Source: Vannielia sp. (GTDB taxonomy: Bacteria > Pseudomonadota > Alphaproteobacteria > Rhodobacterales > Rhodobacteraceae). Taken from it: a stretch of DNA of 64,000 bases. The DNA lies in assembly GCF_029212645.1 (NCBI RefSeq), contig NZ_JARGND010000011.1:1-64000 (forward strand), in the 5' to 3' direction. This document shows positions 39,144-47,877 of this stretch, piece by piece. Position 1 is the first letter of the stretch; each line of letters starts with the position of its first letter. A program made the translations under genes and the position numbers. The notes under the pieces are model-generated. The model saw only the letters and a list, made by a program, of their open reading frames with translations. It made no database searches and was not told the DNA's origin.

Positions 39144-39719
39144 TCAAGCCCCGAAGAAGGCGCGTACTTTGGGGCCGACCCATGCCCAGAGACCGGGGGC
39201 GCCGCACTCCATCGGCGGGCGTAGGCGGCTTTCGACCGTGGCATAATCAACGTTGTAAGGGGTCCAGCTCGCGCCGCCGTTGGCGAGGTTGAGCACCGGC
39301 GGTTGAAAGCGGTCGAGGGCCTTCGCAAAGCGGGCATCGGCGGTTTCGGCGGCCTCGAACTCATCCCAAAGGGCACGAAGCTCTTGGGCCTGGGCTTCGG
39401 GCAGCAGGCCGAAAATACGATCAGCGGCGGCGGATTCGGCAGCTTCGATGGCGGCCTGGTCGAGACCCGCCTCGAAAATCGGCGCATCGCCTGCGTCGAT
39501 TTCAACAAGATCATGGATCAGCGCCATGCGGATCACGCGGTTGATGTTGACGCCCGCCGGGGCTTCACCCTCCAGCACCAGCGCAAAAAGAGCGAGGTGC
39601 CAGCTATGTTCGGCGGAGTTTTCCTGCCGGGAGTTATCGGCAAGGCGTGAGGCACGTTCGATCCCGCGCAGCTTGCAGGCCTCGGTGAGAAAGGCGATCT
39701 GCGCGTCGAGGGCAGACAT
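39144..39719 (-). CDS. HD-domain phosphohydrolase, YfbR-like
   Basis: A 191-residue HD-superfamily metal phosphohydrolase related to 5'-deoxynucleotidase YfbR. Metal ligands are visible as His in NSAEHSWHLALFALVL and the His-Asp pair in RMALIHDLVEIDAGD. Starts MSALDAQIAFL is preferred over the listed M four codons earlier, but neither has a clear ribosome binding site. The gene follows the small 86-residue gene and is likely cotranscribed with it and with the hydrolase gene upstream. The nucleotide substrate is not known. Confidence 0.88.
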   Translation of the reverse strand: MSALDAQIAFLTEACKLRGIERASRLADNSRQENSAEHSWHLALFALVLEGEAPAGVNINRVIRMALIHDLVEIDAGDAPIFEAGLDQAAIEAAESAAADRIFGLLPEAQAQELRALWDEFEAAETADARFAKALDRFQPPVLNLANGGASWTPYNVDYATVESRLRPPMECGAPGLWAWVGPKVRAFFGA

Positions 39720-39720
39720 G

Positions 39721-39981
39721 TTAGTGCCCATCGTCCATCATCTGCGGCCCGGTATCCTTGGTGAGGAAGCCCTGTTCGACCTGCTTTTCGAGGAACTGGC
39801 GGGCGCGCCGCTCTGCCGTGCGCACGCGGATCGAGGTGAGAAAGGTTTCTTCCATGGTGGTCGAGGTTGCGCCAAGCTGCTTTGCAACGGCGCGCACCAC
39901 ATCATCCTCGTCGCCCAGCTTGGCGGCGCTGGCCAGGGTATCGGCGGCCAGTTTGTCAGCGAGGTCTTCGAGAACACCCAT
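39721..39981 (-). CDS. Conserved small protein of unknown function
   Basis: An 86-residue cytoplasmic protein that I do not recognise. It is mostly helical, acidic at both ends, with a central basic segment (RVRTAERRARQFLEKQ) and an acidic C-terminus (MMDDGH). Translation-like coding pattern and tight packing between two genes support it as real. It starts with ATG after GGAGGCC, a good ribosome binding site, and its stop is beside the start of the HD-domain gene. A function cannot be assigned. Confidence 0.75.
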   Translation of the reverse strand: MGVLEDLADKLAADTLASAAKLGDEDDVVRAVAKQLGATSTTMEETFLTSIRVRTAERRARQFLEKQVEQGFLTKDTGPQMMDDGH

Positions 39982-39990
39982 TCTGGCCTC

Positions 39991-40647
39991 CTAGCGGCTG
40001 GTTTCTGTCAGCCGGCGGCGCACGTAGGTGTCCACCTCGCCGAGCATCGTATCCATGTGCGGCTCTTCAAAGAAGTGGCCGGCACCCTCTATCTCGGTGT
40101 GGGTGATGGTGATGCCCTTTTGCTCGTGCAGCTTGTCGACCAGCAGGTGGGTGTCTTTCGGCGGGGCCACACGGTCGGCGGTGCCGTTGATGATAAGGCC
40201 GGACGAGGGGCAGGGGGCGAGGAAGGAGAAATCATACATGTTGGCCGGTGGAGACACCGACACAAACCCGGTGATCTCGGGGCGGCGCATCAAAAGCTGC
40301 ATCCCGATCCACGCGCCAAACGAGAAGCCCGCGACCCAGCAATGCTTGGCGTTGGTGTTCATCGACTGGAGATAATCAAGCGCCGAGGCGGCGTCTGACA
40401 GCTCGCCAATGCCCTGATCATACTCGCCCTGCGAGCGGCCCACGCCACGGAAATTGAACCGCAGCACGGTGAACCCCATGTTGTGGAACGTATAATGCAG
40501 ATTATACACCAAGCGGTTATTCATCGTGCCCCCGAATTGCGGGTGGGGGTGCAGGATGATCGCGATCGGCGCATCCTTCACGTTTTTCTGCGGGTGATAA
40601 CGGCCTTCTAGCCGGCCTTCAGGGCCGGGGAAAATCACTTCAGGCAT
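39991..40647 (-). CDS. Alpha/beta hydrolase of the dienelactone-hydrolase-like group
   Basis: A 218-residue cytoplasmic hydrolase with conserved HPHPQFGGTMNNRLVYNLHY and VLRFNFRGVGRSQGEYDQG, features of a widespread bacterial family of small serine hydrolases of unknown substrate. The nucleophile elbow is GFSFGAWIG; the acid is in INGTADRVAP and the base His in IEGAGHFFEE. The gene leads a three-gene minus-strand unit, nine bases before the small protein gene, and is divergent from the iscR-suf operon. Confidence 0.88.
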   Translation of the reverse strand: MPEVIFPGPEGRLEGRYHPQKNVKDAPIAIILHPHPQFGGTMNNRLVYNLHYTFHNMGFTVLRFNFRGVGRSQGEYDQGIGELSDAASALDYLQSMNTNAKHCWVAGFSFGAWIGMQLLMRRPEITGFVSVSPPANMYDFSFLAPCPSSGLIINGTADRVAPPKDTHLLVDKLHEQKGITITHTEIEGAGHFFEEPHMDTMLGEVDTYVRRRLTETSR

Positions 40648-40704
40648 ACCTGACCTTTTTTGTCCTCTTTTTGCCGGGAACGGTTGACGCCGTGCCGCGC
40701 CAAA

Positions 40705-40721
40705 CCTAGAAACATTCTAAA
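40705..40721 (+). promoter_or_regulatory. Irr-type iron control element upstream of iscR (TAGAA-N3-TTCTA)
   Basis: CCTAGAAACATTCTAAA matches the alphaproteobacterial iron control element TTTAGAA-N3-TTCTAAA at 15 of the 17 positions counting the free bases. It lies 110 bases upstream of iscR. Irr binds this element and represses or activates iron genes under low iron in rhizobia and Rhodobacteraceae. Binding here is inferred from the match. Confidence 0.7.
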
Positions 40722-40830
40722 TTGATGCGAACATACCCGGACGGGTCGCATGGGAGGTAATGGCCCAAGCCCTCGCCGTCAATGGATATTGGTAAATCGC
40801 TGCATATGCAGCCGAGATGAGGACCTGCTC

Positions 40831-41325
40831 GTGAAACTTTCGACCAAGGGGCGCTATGCGATGGTGGCTTTGGCTGACCTGGCTTTGAGCCAGGGCGATG
40901 GGCTTGTGTCGCTGGCGGCAATTTCCGAGCGGCAGAAGGTGTCCTTGTCTTATCTGGAGCAGCTGTTCGTGAAGCTGCGCCGCGCCGGGCTGGTTGAAAG
41001 TGTGCGCGGGCCGGGCGGTGGCTACAAGCTGGCGCGCAGCCCTTCGGAAATTCGCGTGGTTGAGGTGCTTGAGGCGGTTGATGAGACTGTGAGCGCAATG
41101 CATACCGGGGCGGGGGCCAAGGGCGCTGTCTCGGGGAGCCGGGCGCAGAGCATGGTCAACCGGCTCTGGGAGGGGCTTTCGGCGCAGGTTTATGTGTTTC
41201 TGCATCAGGCGCGGCTTTCGGACGTGGTTTCCAACGCGATGATGCCGTGCCCCGCCGTGCCGACCCTGTTTGAAGTGGTTGATGAATGCGTGGATGGTGC
41301 CGAGACCGATGAGGCGCGCACATGA
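40831..41325 (+). CDS. iscR: Rrf2-family iron-sulfur regulator IscR without the usual cysteines
   Basis: A 164-residue winged-helix regulator of the suf operon. GTG at 40831 is chosen because GAGGA precedes it and because Rrf2 proteins begin (M/V)KLSTKGRYA. The helix-turn-helix reads LAAISERQKVSLSYLEQLF and the wing VRGPGGGYKLAR. The three cysteines that hold the cluster in E. coli IscR (92, 98, 104) are absent; this stretch reads HTGAGAKGAVSGSR. Only Cys140 and Cys153 remain. R. sphaeroides IscR is known to lack the classical ligands and to repress the isc-suf operon with a cluster bound through fewer cysteines, and this protein fits that type. Confidence 0.9.
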   Translation: MKLSTKGRYAMVALADLALSQGDGLVSLAAISERQKVSLSYLEQLFVKLRRAGLVESVRGPGGGYKLARSPSEIRVVEVLEAVDETVSAMHTGAGAKGAVSGSRAQSMVNRLWEGLSAQVYVFLHQARLSDVVSNAMMPCPAVPTLFEVVDECVDGAETDEART

Positions 41326-41368
41326 GGGCGCGGTTTCCTAGCGGGATGACGGCGCGTGGAGTGGTCCT

Positions 41369-42442
41369 GTGAAACGCTGCTACCTAGATCATAACGCCAC
41401 CGCGCCTTTGGTGCCTGAGGCCCGCGCCGCGATGCTTGCCGCGATGGGCCTCGCGGGCAACCCTTCGTCAGTCCATGCCGAGGGGCGTGCGGCCAAGGCG
41501 GCTGTTGAGCGGGCGCGCGCGCAGGTGGCGGCCGGGGTGGGCTGCAAGCCGCAGGAGGTGGTTTTCACCTCGGGCGCAACCGAGGCTGTGCGGGTTTTGG
41601 CCAATGCGAAGGCCCATGGCGGCGCGGTTCTGGTGCAGCCAACGGCGCATGACGCGCTTTGGGCGCATCGGTCTCCTGAGGCTCCGGGCGAGGCTGCCGT
41701 GACCTATGCGATGGGGTTGGCGAATAGCGAAACTGGGGTGATCAGCACCTTGCCAAAACGTGACGCGCAAGGCGGCTTTGAGGTGGACGGCACGCACTGC
41801 CGCTGGCTGCTGGTGGATGCCACGCAGGCGGTGGGGCGGATGCCCTTTGCCTTTGGCTGGTCGGGGGCCGATATGGCAATCATCTCGGCGCATAAACTGG
41901 GTGGGCCAAAGGGCGTAGGCGCGTTGATCCTGCGCGAGGGGCTCGACATTGATCCGGTTTCACTGGGCGGCGGGCAGGAAATGGGCCGCCGCTCTGGCAC
42001 GGAAAATGTGATTGGGATCAGTGGTTTCGGTGCCGCAGTTGAAGCGGCTCAGGCGCGGCTTGAGCGCGGTGACTGGGAGGCCATTGCCGCAAGGCGCGAT
42101 ACTTTGGAGGCGCGGGTGGCAGAAGCCGCGCCGGACGCCATATTCATAGGGCAAGACGTGCCCCGCCTGCCAAACACCTCCTGCTTTGCGGCACCGGGGT
42201 GGAAGGGGGAAACCCAGGTGATGGCGATGGACCTTGCAGGCTTTGCCATCAGCGCCGGATCGGCCTGCTCCTCGGGCAAGGTACGCGAAAGCCGGGTGCT
42301 GCGAAACATGGGCTACGGCGAAGACATTGCCCGCTCGGCGATACGGGTGTCGCTGGGGCCGGACACAACGGATGAAGAAATCGCGCGCTTTGCAGATTGC
42401 TGGGGCGCGCAATGGGAAAGACACATGGCTCGCGTTGCGTGA
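41369..42442 (+). CDS. Cysteine desulfurase, NifS/IscS type
   Basis: A 357-residue PLP enzyme that takes sulfur from cysteine for cluster assembly. The active-site Lys is in IISAHKLGGPKGVGALI and the persulfide Cys in ISAGSACSSGKV, the class I (IscS/NifS) loop with extra residues around the Cys. The N-terminus CYLDHNATAPL is typical. It follows iscR by 43 bases and precedes sufB. Having this class I enzyme together with sufS in one operon is usual in Rhodobacteraceae suf clusters. Confidence 0.93.
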   Translation: MKRCYLDHNATAPLVPEARAAMLAAMGLAGNPSSVHAEGRAAKAAVERARAQVAAGVGCKPQEVVFTSGATEAVRVLANAKAHGGAVLVQPTAHDALWAHRSPEAPGEAAVTYAMGLANSETGVISTLPKRDAQGGFEVDGTHCRWLLVDATQAVGRMPFAFGWSGADMAIISAHKLGGPKGVGALILREGLDIDPVSLGGGQEMGRRSGTENVIGISGFGAAVEAAQARLERGDWEAIAARRDTLEARVAEAAPDAIFIGQDVPRLPNTSCFAAPGWKGETQVMAMDLAGFAISAGSACSSGKVRESRVLRNMGYGEDIARSAIRVSLGPDTTDEEIARFADCWGAQWERHMARVA

Positions 42443-42475
42443 AGAACGCCGCATAAGCTACCGAAAGGAAACGAA

Positions 42476-43987
42476 ATGAACGATCTTGATGTGAAAGAAG
42501 GCGTCGATGCTGAAACCGTGGAAGCCGTGCGTGCCATGGGGGCCTACAAATACGGCTGGGAAACCGACATCGAGATGGACTTCGCCCCGATGGGCCTCAA
42601 CGAGGAAATCGTGCGGCTGATCTCGGCCAACAACGAAGAACCGGAGTGGATGACCGAATGGCGGCTCGAGGCCTACCGCCGCTGGTTGACCATGGAAGAG
42701 CCGGATTGGGCGATGGTCGATTACCCTGAAATCGACTTTCAGAACCAGTATTACTACGCCAAGCCCGCCTCGATGAAGGAAAAGCCCAAGAGCCTGGATG
42801 AGGTTGATCCGGCCCTGCTGGCGACCTACGCAAAGCTGGGTATCCCGCTGAAGGAGCAGATGATCCTGGCCGGGGTTGAGGGGGCAGAGGACGCCCCCGC
42901 CGAGGGCCGCAAGGTGGCCGTTGACGCGGTGTTTGACAGTGTCTCGGTTGGCACGACCTTCAAGGCAGAGCTGGCCAAGGCGGGCGTGATCTTTTGCTCG
43001 ATTTCCGAGGCGATCAAGGACCACCCCGAACTGGTGAAAAAGTACCTTGGCAGCGTGGTGCCACAGGCGGATAACTTTTACGCCTGCCTGAATTCGGCTG
43101 TCTTTTCAGATGGGTCCTTCGTGTATGTGCCGCCCGGTGTGCGCTGCCCGATGGAGCTTTCCACCTATTTCCGCATCAACGCCGAAAATACCGGCCAGTT
43201 CGAACGCACGCTGATCATTTGCGACAAGGAAGCCTATGTGAGCTACCTTGAGGGCTGCACCGCGCCGCAGCGCGATATCTCACAACTGCATGCCGCCGTG
43301 GTGGAAATCGTGGTGATGGACGATGCAGAGGTGAAATATTCCACCGTGCAAAACTGGTATCCCGGCGATGAAAACGGCAAGGGCGGCATTTACAATTTCG
43401 TCACCAAGCGGGCCGATTGCCGGGGCGATCGGGCCAAGGTGATGTGGACACAGGTTGAAACCGGCTCTGCCGTGACCTGGAAGTATCCAAGCTGCATCCT
43501 GCGGGGCAATGAGAGCCAGGGCGAGTTCTACTCGATCGCCATCGCCAACAACATGCAGCAGGCCGATACCGGCACCAAGATGATCCACCTCGGGAAAAAC
43601 ACCAAGAGCCGGATCGTCTCGAAAGGGATCAGCGCCGGGCGGGCGCAAAACACCTATCGCGGCCTCGTTTCGATGCACCCCAGGGCGAAGGACAGCCGTA
43701 ATTATACCCAATGTGACAGCCTGCTCATCGGCTCTGACTGCGGCGCGCATACGGTGCCCTATATTGAGGTGAAGAACAGCTCCTCGCGGGTAGAGCATGA
43801 GGCGACGACATCGAAGGTAGATGACGACCAGCTCTTTTATTGCCGCCAGCGTGGCATGGACGAAGAAGAGGCCGTGGCGCTTGTGGTCAACGGGTTCTGC
43901 AAGGAGGTGCTGCAAGCTCTGCCGATGGAATTTGCCATGGAAGCACAGCAGCTTGTGGCGATCTCGCTCGAAGGCTCCGTGGGCTGA
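42476..43987 (+). CDS. sufB: Fe-S cluster assembly scaffold SufB
   Basis: The scaffold component of the SufBCD complex, 503 residues, a normal length. The N-terminal extension and the beta-helix core are visible: [56 protein letters not shown], and the C-terminal [30 protein letters not shown]. The start ATGAACGATC follows GAAAGGAAACG. The stop TGA overlaps the next ATG in TGATG. Confidence 0.97.
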   Translation: MNDLDVKEGVDAETVEAVRAMGAYKYGWETDIEMDFAPMGLNEEIVRLISANNEEPEWMTEWRLEAYRRWLTMEEPDWAMVDYPEIDFQNQYYYAKPASMKEKPKSLDEVDPALLATYAKLGIPLKEQMILAGVEGAEDAPAEGRKVAVDAVFDSVSVGTTFKAELAKAGVIFCSISEAIKDHPELVKKYLGSVVPQADNFYACLNSAVFSDGSFVYVPPGVRCPMELSTYFRINAENTGQFERTLIICDKEAYVSYLEGCTAPQRDISQLHAAVVEIVVMDDAEVKYSTVQNWYPGDENGKGGIYNFVTKRADCRGDRAKVMWTQVETGSAVTWKYPSCILRGNESQGEFYSIAIANNMQQADTGTKMIHLGKNTKSRIVSKGISAGRAQNTYRGLVSMHPRAKDSRNYTQCDSLLIGSDCGAHTVPYIEVKNSSSRVEHEATTSKVDDDQLFYCRQRGMDEEEAVALVVNGFCKEVLQALPMEFAMEAQQLVAISLEGSVG

Positions 43988-44145
43988 TGCTTGTGGGGTT
44001 GGTCACGCGGGGCCACGCGTTTCAGGGGGCGGCGTATCAGCCGGCCTCTGCGGCTGATGCAAGGCTTTACGTCGATCTGGGTTTTGAAGTGATCAATAGC
44101 AAGCTGATGGTCTCGGCCTGTGGCACTGCGGTTAAATTGGGGTAG
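43987..44145 (+). CDS. Small ORF between sufB and fkbM-like gene (hypothetical, 52 residues)
   Basis: A 52-residue frame whose ATG overlaps the sufB stop (TGATG), so it could be translated by coupling. The sequence [19 protein letters not shown]... shows no recognised family and no membrane segment. Its end is nine bases before the next gene. Whether it is a real gene is uncertain. Confidence 0.4.
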   Translation: MLVGLVTRGHAFQGAAYQPASAADARLYVDLGFEVINSKLMVSACGTAVKLG

Positions 44146-44154
44146 GGAACAGTT

Positions 44155-45054
44155 ATGGCAATCGGCCCACAGCAGCGAGCCAAGTGGCTCATCAAGCAGT
44201 TGGAGCTGGAGGCACCGCTCCAGATTGCCGATATCGGCGCGCGCATTTCAAACGAGAAGCCGGTGTATCGCCGCATTCTCCAGCTTGAGGCGGGCAAGCT
44301 GCACGCGTTCGAGCCGGAGCCGAAAGCCTTCAAGGAACTGGAGGAGAGCAAGCCGGACTATGCAACGCTTTACAACGTAGCGGTGGGCAAGCCCGGCAAG
44401 GCCACATTCTTTGCCCATCACATTGGTTCGCTGTCGTCGATCTTCAAGTTTGCCCCGGCCTGTGCGGAGTATCTCAACAAGGGGTTTTGGGTGAAGCGCC
44501 CGATCACCGAGATGGAGGTGGAGCTGGTAGCGCTTGATGAGGTGGAGGGCTTTCCCAAGCTCGATATCCTCAAGATGGATGTGCAGGGCGCGGAGCTTGA
44601 TATCATGCAAGGCGGCATGAAAACGCTGGCCGAAACGGTGATGGTGATCCCCGAGGTTCGGTTTTACCGGATGTATCAGGATGAGCCGATGTGGGCCGAT
44701 CTTGATGGCGAAATGCGCAAGCAGGGCTTTGTTTTGCACAAGTTCCTGCACCAAAAAACCGTGACCCTGCGGTCGCGTCGCTGGAAGAAGTTTGCCAAGG
44801 GGGCGGGCAGCCAGCTTCTGGATGGGGATGCGGTTTATATCCGCAATCTCGAAGCGCCTGAAAAGGTGAGCACGCATCAGCTGAAGGCGCTGGCGCTGGC
44901 CGCCGATGCGCTGTGCCAAAGCTATGATCTTTGCGCCTTTTGCCTTGAGCAACTGGTGCAGCGCGAGGTGCTGGAGCCAAAGGTGATCGCGGCCTATGTC
45001 AACCGCCTCCCTGCTGAGGTTCTGGCCCCCGAAGACGATAAGGTTAACGCCTGA
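44155..45054 (+). CDS. FkbM-family methyltransferase-like protein in the suf operon
   Basis: A 299-residue protein with the FkbM SAM-dependent methyltransferase core: IADIGARISNEKPVYRRI (SAM loop, though GA replaces the usual GxG), HAFEPEPKAFKELE, YNVAVG, and the LDILKMDVQGAELDIMQGG motif. C-terminal 70 residues are extra and helical. FkbM proteins usually methylate oxygens in sugars or secondary metabolites, which does not fit iron-sulfur assembly, yet the gene lies in the operon between sufB and sufC. It may be an insertion or an independent gene. Confidence 0.82.
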   Translation: MAIGPQQRAKWLIKQLELEAPLQIADIGARISNEKPVYRRILQLEAGKLHAFEPEPKAFKELEESKPDYATLYNVAVGKPGKATFFAHHIGSLSSIFKFAPACAEYLNKGFWVKRPITEMEVELVALDEVEGFPKLDILKMDVQGAELDIMQGGMKTLAETVMVIPEVRFYRMYQDEPMWADLDGEMRKQGFVLHKFLHQKTVTLRSRRWKKFAKGAGSQLLDGDAVYIRNLEAPEKVSTHQLKALALAADALCQSYDLCAFCLEQLVQREVLEPKVIAAYVNRLPAEVLAPEDDKVNA

Positions 45055-45184
45055 GCCATGCCTCTCCACGCAGCCATATCCTTGCCGTCACAGCGGCTTC
45101 TCCACCCCAATTGCCTCGGGGTTTTCGCTGTGTCGTCATACTCTTGCCGTGAGTTTGCGAAAAGCTGCTCACAGGTAGAAGGAC

Positions 45185-45706
45185 GTGGGTGGCATCGTGG
45201 CAGTAACAGACATCAACAGTTTCAACGACCGCTTGTCGCGGATCAACAGCGGCAAGCAATGGGTGCCCGAGGGCGTTGTTCATCAAACGGCTCATCAACG
45301 CCAAGGGCGCAACGGGGTCTTTGCCCGGCTGTTTCGCACGATTTCCCTGCCAATGGCTTTTGGCATCGGGGTCGTCTCGGTGATCATCGCCCGCTGGGCG
45401 CGCTTTGCGATCTACGGGTTGCAAAGCCCCGGCGCGGATGTGGCGATAGAAACCATGCTGATCGACGGCGTATTGGCGATGGCGCTTGGCTTCGTCATCG
45501 GCCAGATGACGGCGCTGAAATCGGCCAGCCAAATGTTGGCCAAGGGTTTTGGCGTGACGGCCTGCGTTGTGGGGATGCATCTGCTCGTGCATCGCGCGCC
45601 CGACCTCTTCACCGAGCTGTTCTCGCCGGAGTGGGTGAACCAGATCATCACCAGCACCGACCGCAACGGCATCCTGTTTCTCAGCTTCCCGGACCTTCCG
45701 TTCTGA
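45185..45706 (+). CDS. Membrane protein of unknown function between fkbM-like gene and sufC
   Basis: A 173-residue protein with about three hydrophobic segments (near 54-78, 90-107, 118-135) after a 50-residue hydrophilic N-terminus. I do not recognise the family. The start is ambiguous: the GTG at 45185 has AAGGA too close, and a GTG at 45197 is a better-looking alternative that shortens the protein by four residues. A 130-base gap before it may hold a promoter. It precedes sufC by about 100 bases. Confidence 0.6.
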   Translation: MGGIVAVTDINSFNDRLSRINSGKQWVPEGVVHQTAHQRQGRNGVFARLFRTISLPMAFGIGVVSVIIARWARFAIYGLQSPGADVAIETMLIDGVLAMALGFVIGQMTALKSASQMLAKGFGVTACVVGMHLLVHRAPDLFTELFSPEWVNQIITSTDRNGILFLSFPDLPF

Positions 45707-45756
45707 AGCTTCAGCGGCCTGCAGGCCGCGTTTCCCCAACACTTGAACCATTGCTC

Positions 45757-45781
45757 CCGGGCGGCCAAAAGGCCCCCGGGC
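45757..45781 (+). other. GC-rich stem-loop in front of sufC
   Basis: CCCGGG(C)GGCC-AAAA-GGCCCCCGGG pairs over ten positions with one bulge and no following T run. It lies 25 bases before the sufC start. It could be an RNA processing or stability element that adjusts SufC and SufD levels relative to SufB. Confidence 0.45.
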
Positions 45782-45805
45782 GGCTTGCTATGCAAAGGTA
45801 AAAAA

Positions 45806-46561
45806 ATGCTCGAAATCAAAAACCTGCACGTAAAACTTGAAGAAGAAGACAAGCAGATCCTCAAAGGCGTTGATCTCACGGTAGAGACCGGCAAGGTGCA
45901 TGCGATCATGGGGCCGAACGGCTCGGGCAAATCAACGCTGTCCTATGTGCTTTCGGGGCGTGATGGCTATGTTGTCACCGAGGGCAGCGCCGAGCTTGAA
46001 GGCAAGGATCTGCTGGAAATGGAGACCGAAGAGCGCGCCTCCGAGGGGCTGTTTCTGGCGTTCCAATACCCGGTTGAAATTCCGGGCGTGTCCAACATGA
46101 CCTTCCTGCGCACCGCCGTGAACTCGCAGCGCAAGGCGCGTGGCGAGGAGGAGATGAGCGCGGGCGATTTCCTGAAGCTGGTGCGCGAGCGCGCCAAGAG
46201 CCTCAAGATTGATGCGGATATGTTGAAACGCCCCGTCAACATGGGCTTTTCGGGCGGTGAGAAAAAGCGCAACGAGATCCTGCAAATGGCGATGCTTGAG
46301 CCGAAGATGTGCATCCTCGACGAAACCGACTCGGGCCTTGATGTGGACGCGATGAAACTGGTCGCCGAAGGGGTGAACGCGCTGCGCAACGAGGGGCGCT
46401 CATTCCTTGTGATCACCCACTACCAGCGGCTCTTGAACCACATCAAACCGGATGTGGTGCATATCATGGCCGATGGTCGCATCGTCAAAACCGGTGGCCC
46501 GGAACTGGCCCTTGAGGTGGAAGAGAACGGCTATGCCGATATTCTGGCGGAGGCGGTGTAA
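45806..46561 (+). CDS. sufC: Fe-S assembly ATPase SufC
   Basis: The ABC-type ATPase of SufBCD, 251 residues, soluble. Walker A GPNGSGKST (35-43), signature region MGFSGGEKKRNEILQMA and Walker B CILDETDSGLDVD are present. The start MLEIKNLHVKLEEEDKQIL is chosen; the listed ORF begins 21 codons earlier in the hairpin region. The stop overlaps the sufD start (TAATG). Confidence 0.97.
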   Translation: MLEIKNLHVKLEEEDKQILKGVDLTVETGKVHAIMGPNGSGKSTLSYVLSGRDGYVVTEGSAELEGKDLLEMETEERASEGLFLAFQYPVEIPGVSNMTFLRTAVNSQRKARGEEEMSAGDFLKLVRERAKSLKIDADMLKRPVNMGFSGGEKKRNEILQMAMLEPKMCILDETDSGLDVDAMKLVAEGVNALRNEGRSFLVITHYQRLLNHIKPDVVHIMADGRIVKTGGPELALEVEENGYADILAEAV

Positions 46562-47871
46562 TGGCAGCGCTGACACGCAAGGAAACCATGGCCCAGCAAC
46601 GCCGTGCGCAGGCCGCCGAGCGGCTCGCGGCGATGGCGGTGCCTGCGGTTTCGAGCTGGTCAAAAGCGCCGCGGGATGCCGCGCGCGCCCGGCTGTTGGA
46701 CATGGGTTTGCCGCATCGGCGGGACGAGTACTGGAAGTATACCGATCCAACCAGCCTCGCCCAGCCTGAGCCGGTTGAAGCGGCCACCTTTGACCCGCAG
46801 GAAACCCTGATATTTGCCCAGCATGAGCGGTTGCATCTGGTGTTTTCCGATGGGGTTTTTGACGCCGAGGCCAGCGATCCGCTGGAGGGCGAGGGGATCG
46901 AGATTGCCCGCCTTGCCGAGGCCGAAACCGCCGATATCCACTGGGCGCAGGATCTCTATGGCACGCTGGAAGCCCGTGGGCAGCAACCGGTGAACCGGCC
47001 CTTGGCCGCTCTTAACAGCGCCTTGGCGCAGGACGGTGTGCTGATCCGCGTCACCGGGCAGGTCGAGCGGCCTGTGCACATCACCTATTTGCGCCGTGAT
47101 ACCGCCTCGGATGTGATCCTACACCATGTGGTGAAGGTTGAGCCGGGCGCAAAGATCACCCTGCTCGAAAACGGCCCCGCAGCCGCCCGGCTGAACACCT
47201 GCCTTGAGGTCGACGTCGCCGATGGCGCGGCGTTTCACCACATTCGTGCGCAGGGCCGTGACCATGAGCGCCGCGCCGCGTGCCACATGTTTGCGCGGCT
47301 TGGCGAGAAGAGCGTTTTCAAATCCTTCACCCTCACCGTCAACGGGGTGCTCACCCGCAACGAGGCGGTGATCGAGTTTACCGGCGACGATGCGGTGGCC
47401 CATATCGCTGGCGCTGCTTTGGGCGAGGGTGATTACCTGCATGATGACACGGTTTTCATCACCCATGATGCGGTGAACTGCGAAAGCCGCCAGGTCTTCA
47501 AGAAGGTGCTTCGCAAAGGCGCGCGTGGTGTGTTTCAGGGCAAGATCCTGGTGAAGGACGGCGCCCAAAAGACCGATGGCTACCAGTTGAGTCAGGCCTT
47601 GCTGCTAGATGATGACGCCGAGTTTGACGCCAAGCCAGAGCTTGAAATCTACGCGGATGATGTCGCCTGTTCGCACGGCTCCACCACCGGCGCGATTGAC
47701 GAGGAGGCGCTGTTTTACCTGCTGTCGCGCGGTATCTCCAAGGGGGAGGCCGGTAACCTGCTGGTGCTCGCCTTTTTGGCCGAGGCCATTGAGGAGATCG
47801 AGGACGATGAGCTTGCCTCGGAAATTACCGAGCGGTTGAGCGGCTGGCTCTCCCGGCACAGCAAGGACTGA
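46561..47871 (+). CDS. sufD: Fe-S assembly protein SufD
   Basis: The SufB paralog in the SufBCD scaffold, 436 residues, normal size. The conserved C-terminal half is clear: LGEGDYLHDDTVFITHD, ESRQVFKKVLRKGARGVFQGKI, and ADDVACSHGSTTGAIDEEALFYLLSRGI. The ATG overlaps the sufC stop by one base, showing coupling. Six bases later the first YIP1-like gene begins. Confidence 0.96.
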   Translation: MAALTRKETMAQQRRAQAAERLAAMAVPAVSSWSKAPRDAARARLLDMGLPHRRDEYWKYTDPTSLAQPEPVEAATFDPQETLIFAQHERLHLVFSDGVFDAEASDPLEGEGIEIARLAEAETADIHWAQDLYGTLEARGQQPVNRPLAALNSALAQDGVLIRVTGQVERPVHITYLRRDTASDVILHHVVKVEPGAKITLLENGPAAARLNTCLEVDVADGAAFHHIRAQGRDHERRAACHMFARLGEKSVFKSFTLTVNGVLTRNEAVIEFTGDDAVAHIAGAALGEGDYLHDDTVFITHDAVNCESRQVFKKVLRKGARGVFQGKILVKDGAQKTDGYQLSQALLLDDDAEFDAKPELEIYADDVACSHGSTTGAIDEEALFYLLSRGISKGEAGNLLVLAFLAEAIEEIEDDELASEITERLSGWLSRHSKD

Positions 47872-47877
47872 CCGCCC

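Noticed and set aside
39721-39981. DUF1476 (ATPase zeta-subunit) identity for the 86-residue protein
   Set aside because: Its sequence does not have the FDDRE...AHD start known for zeta-type proteins, so no family was given.
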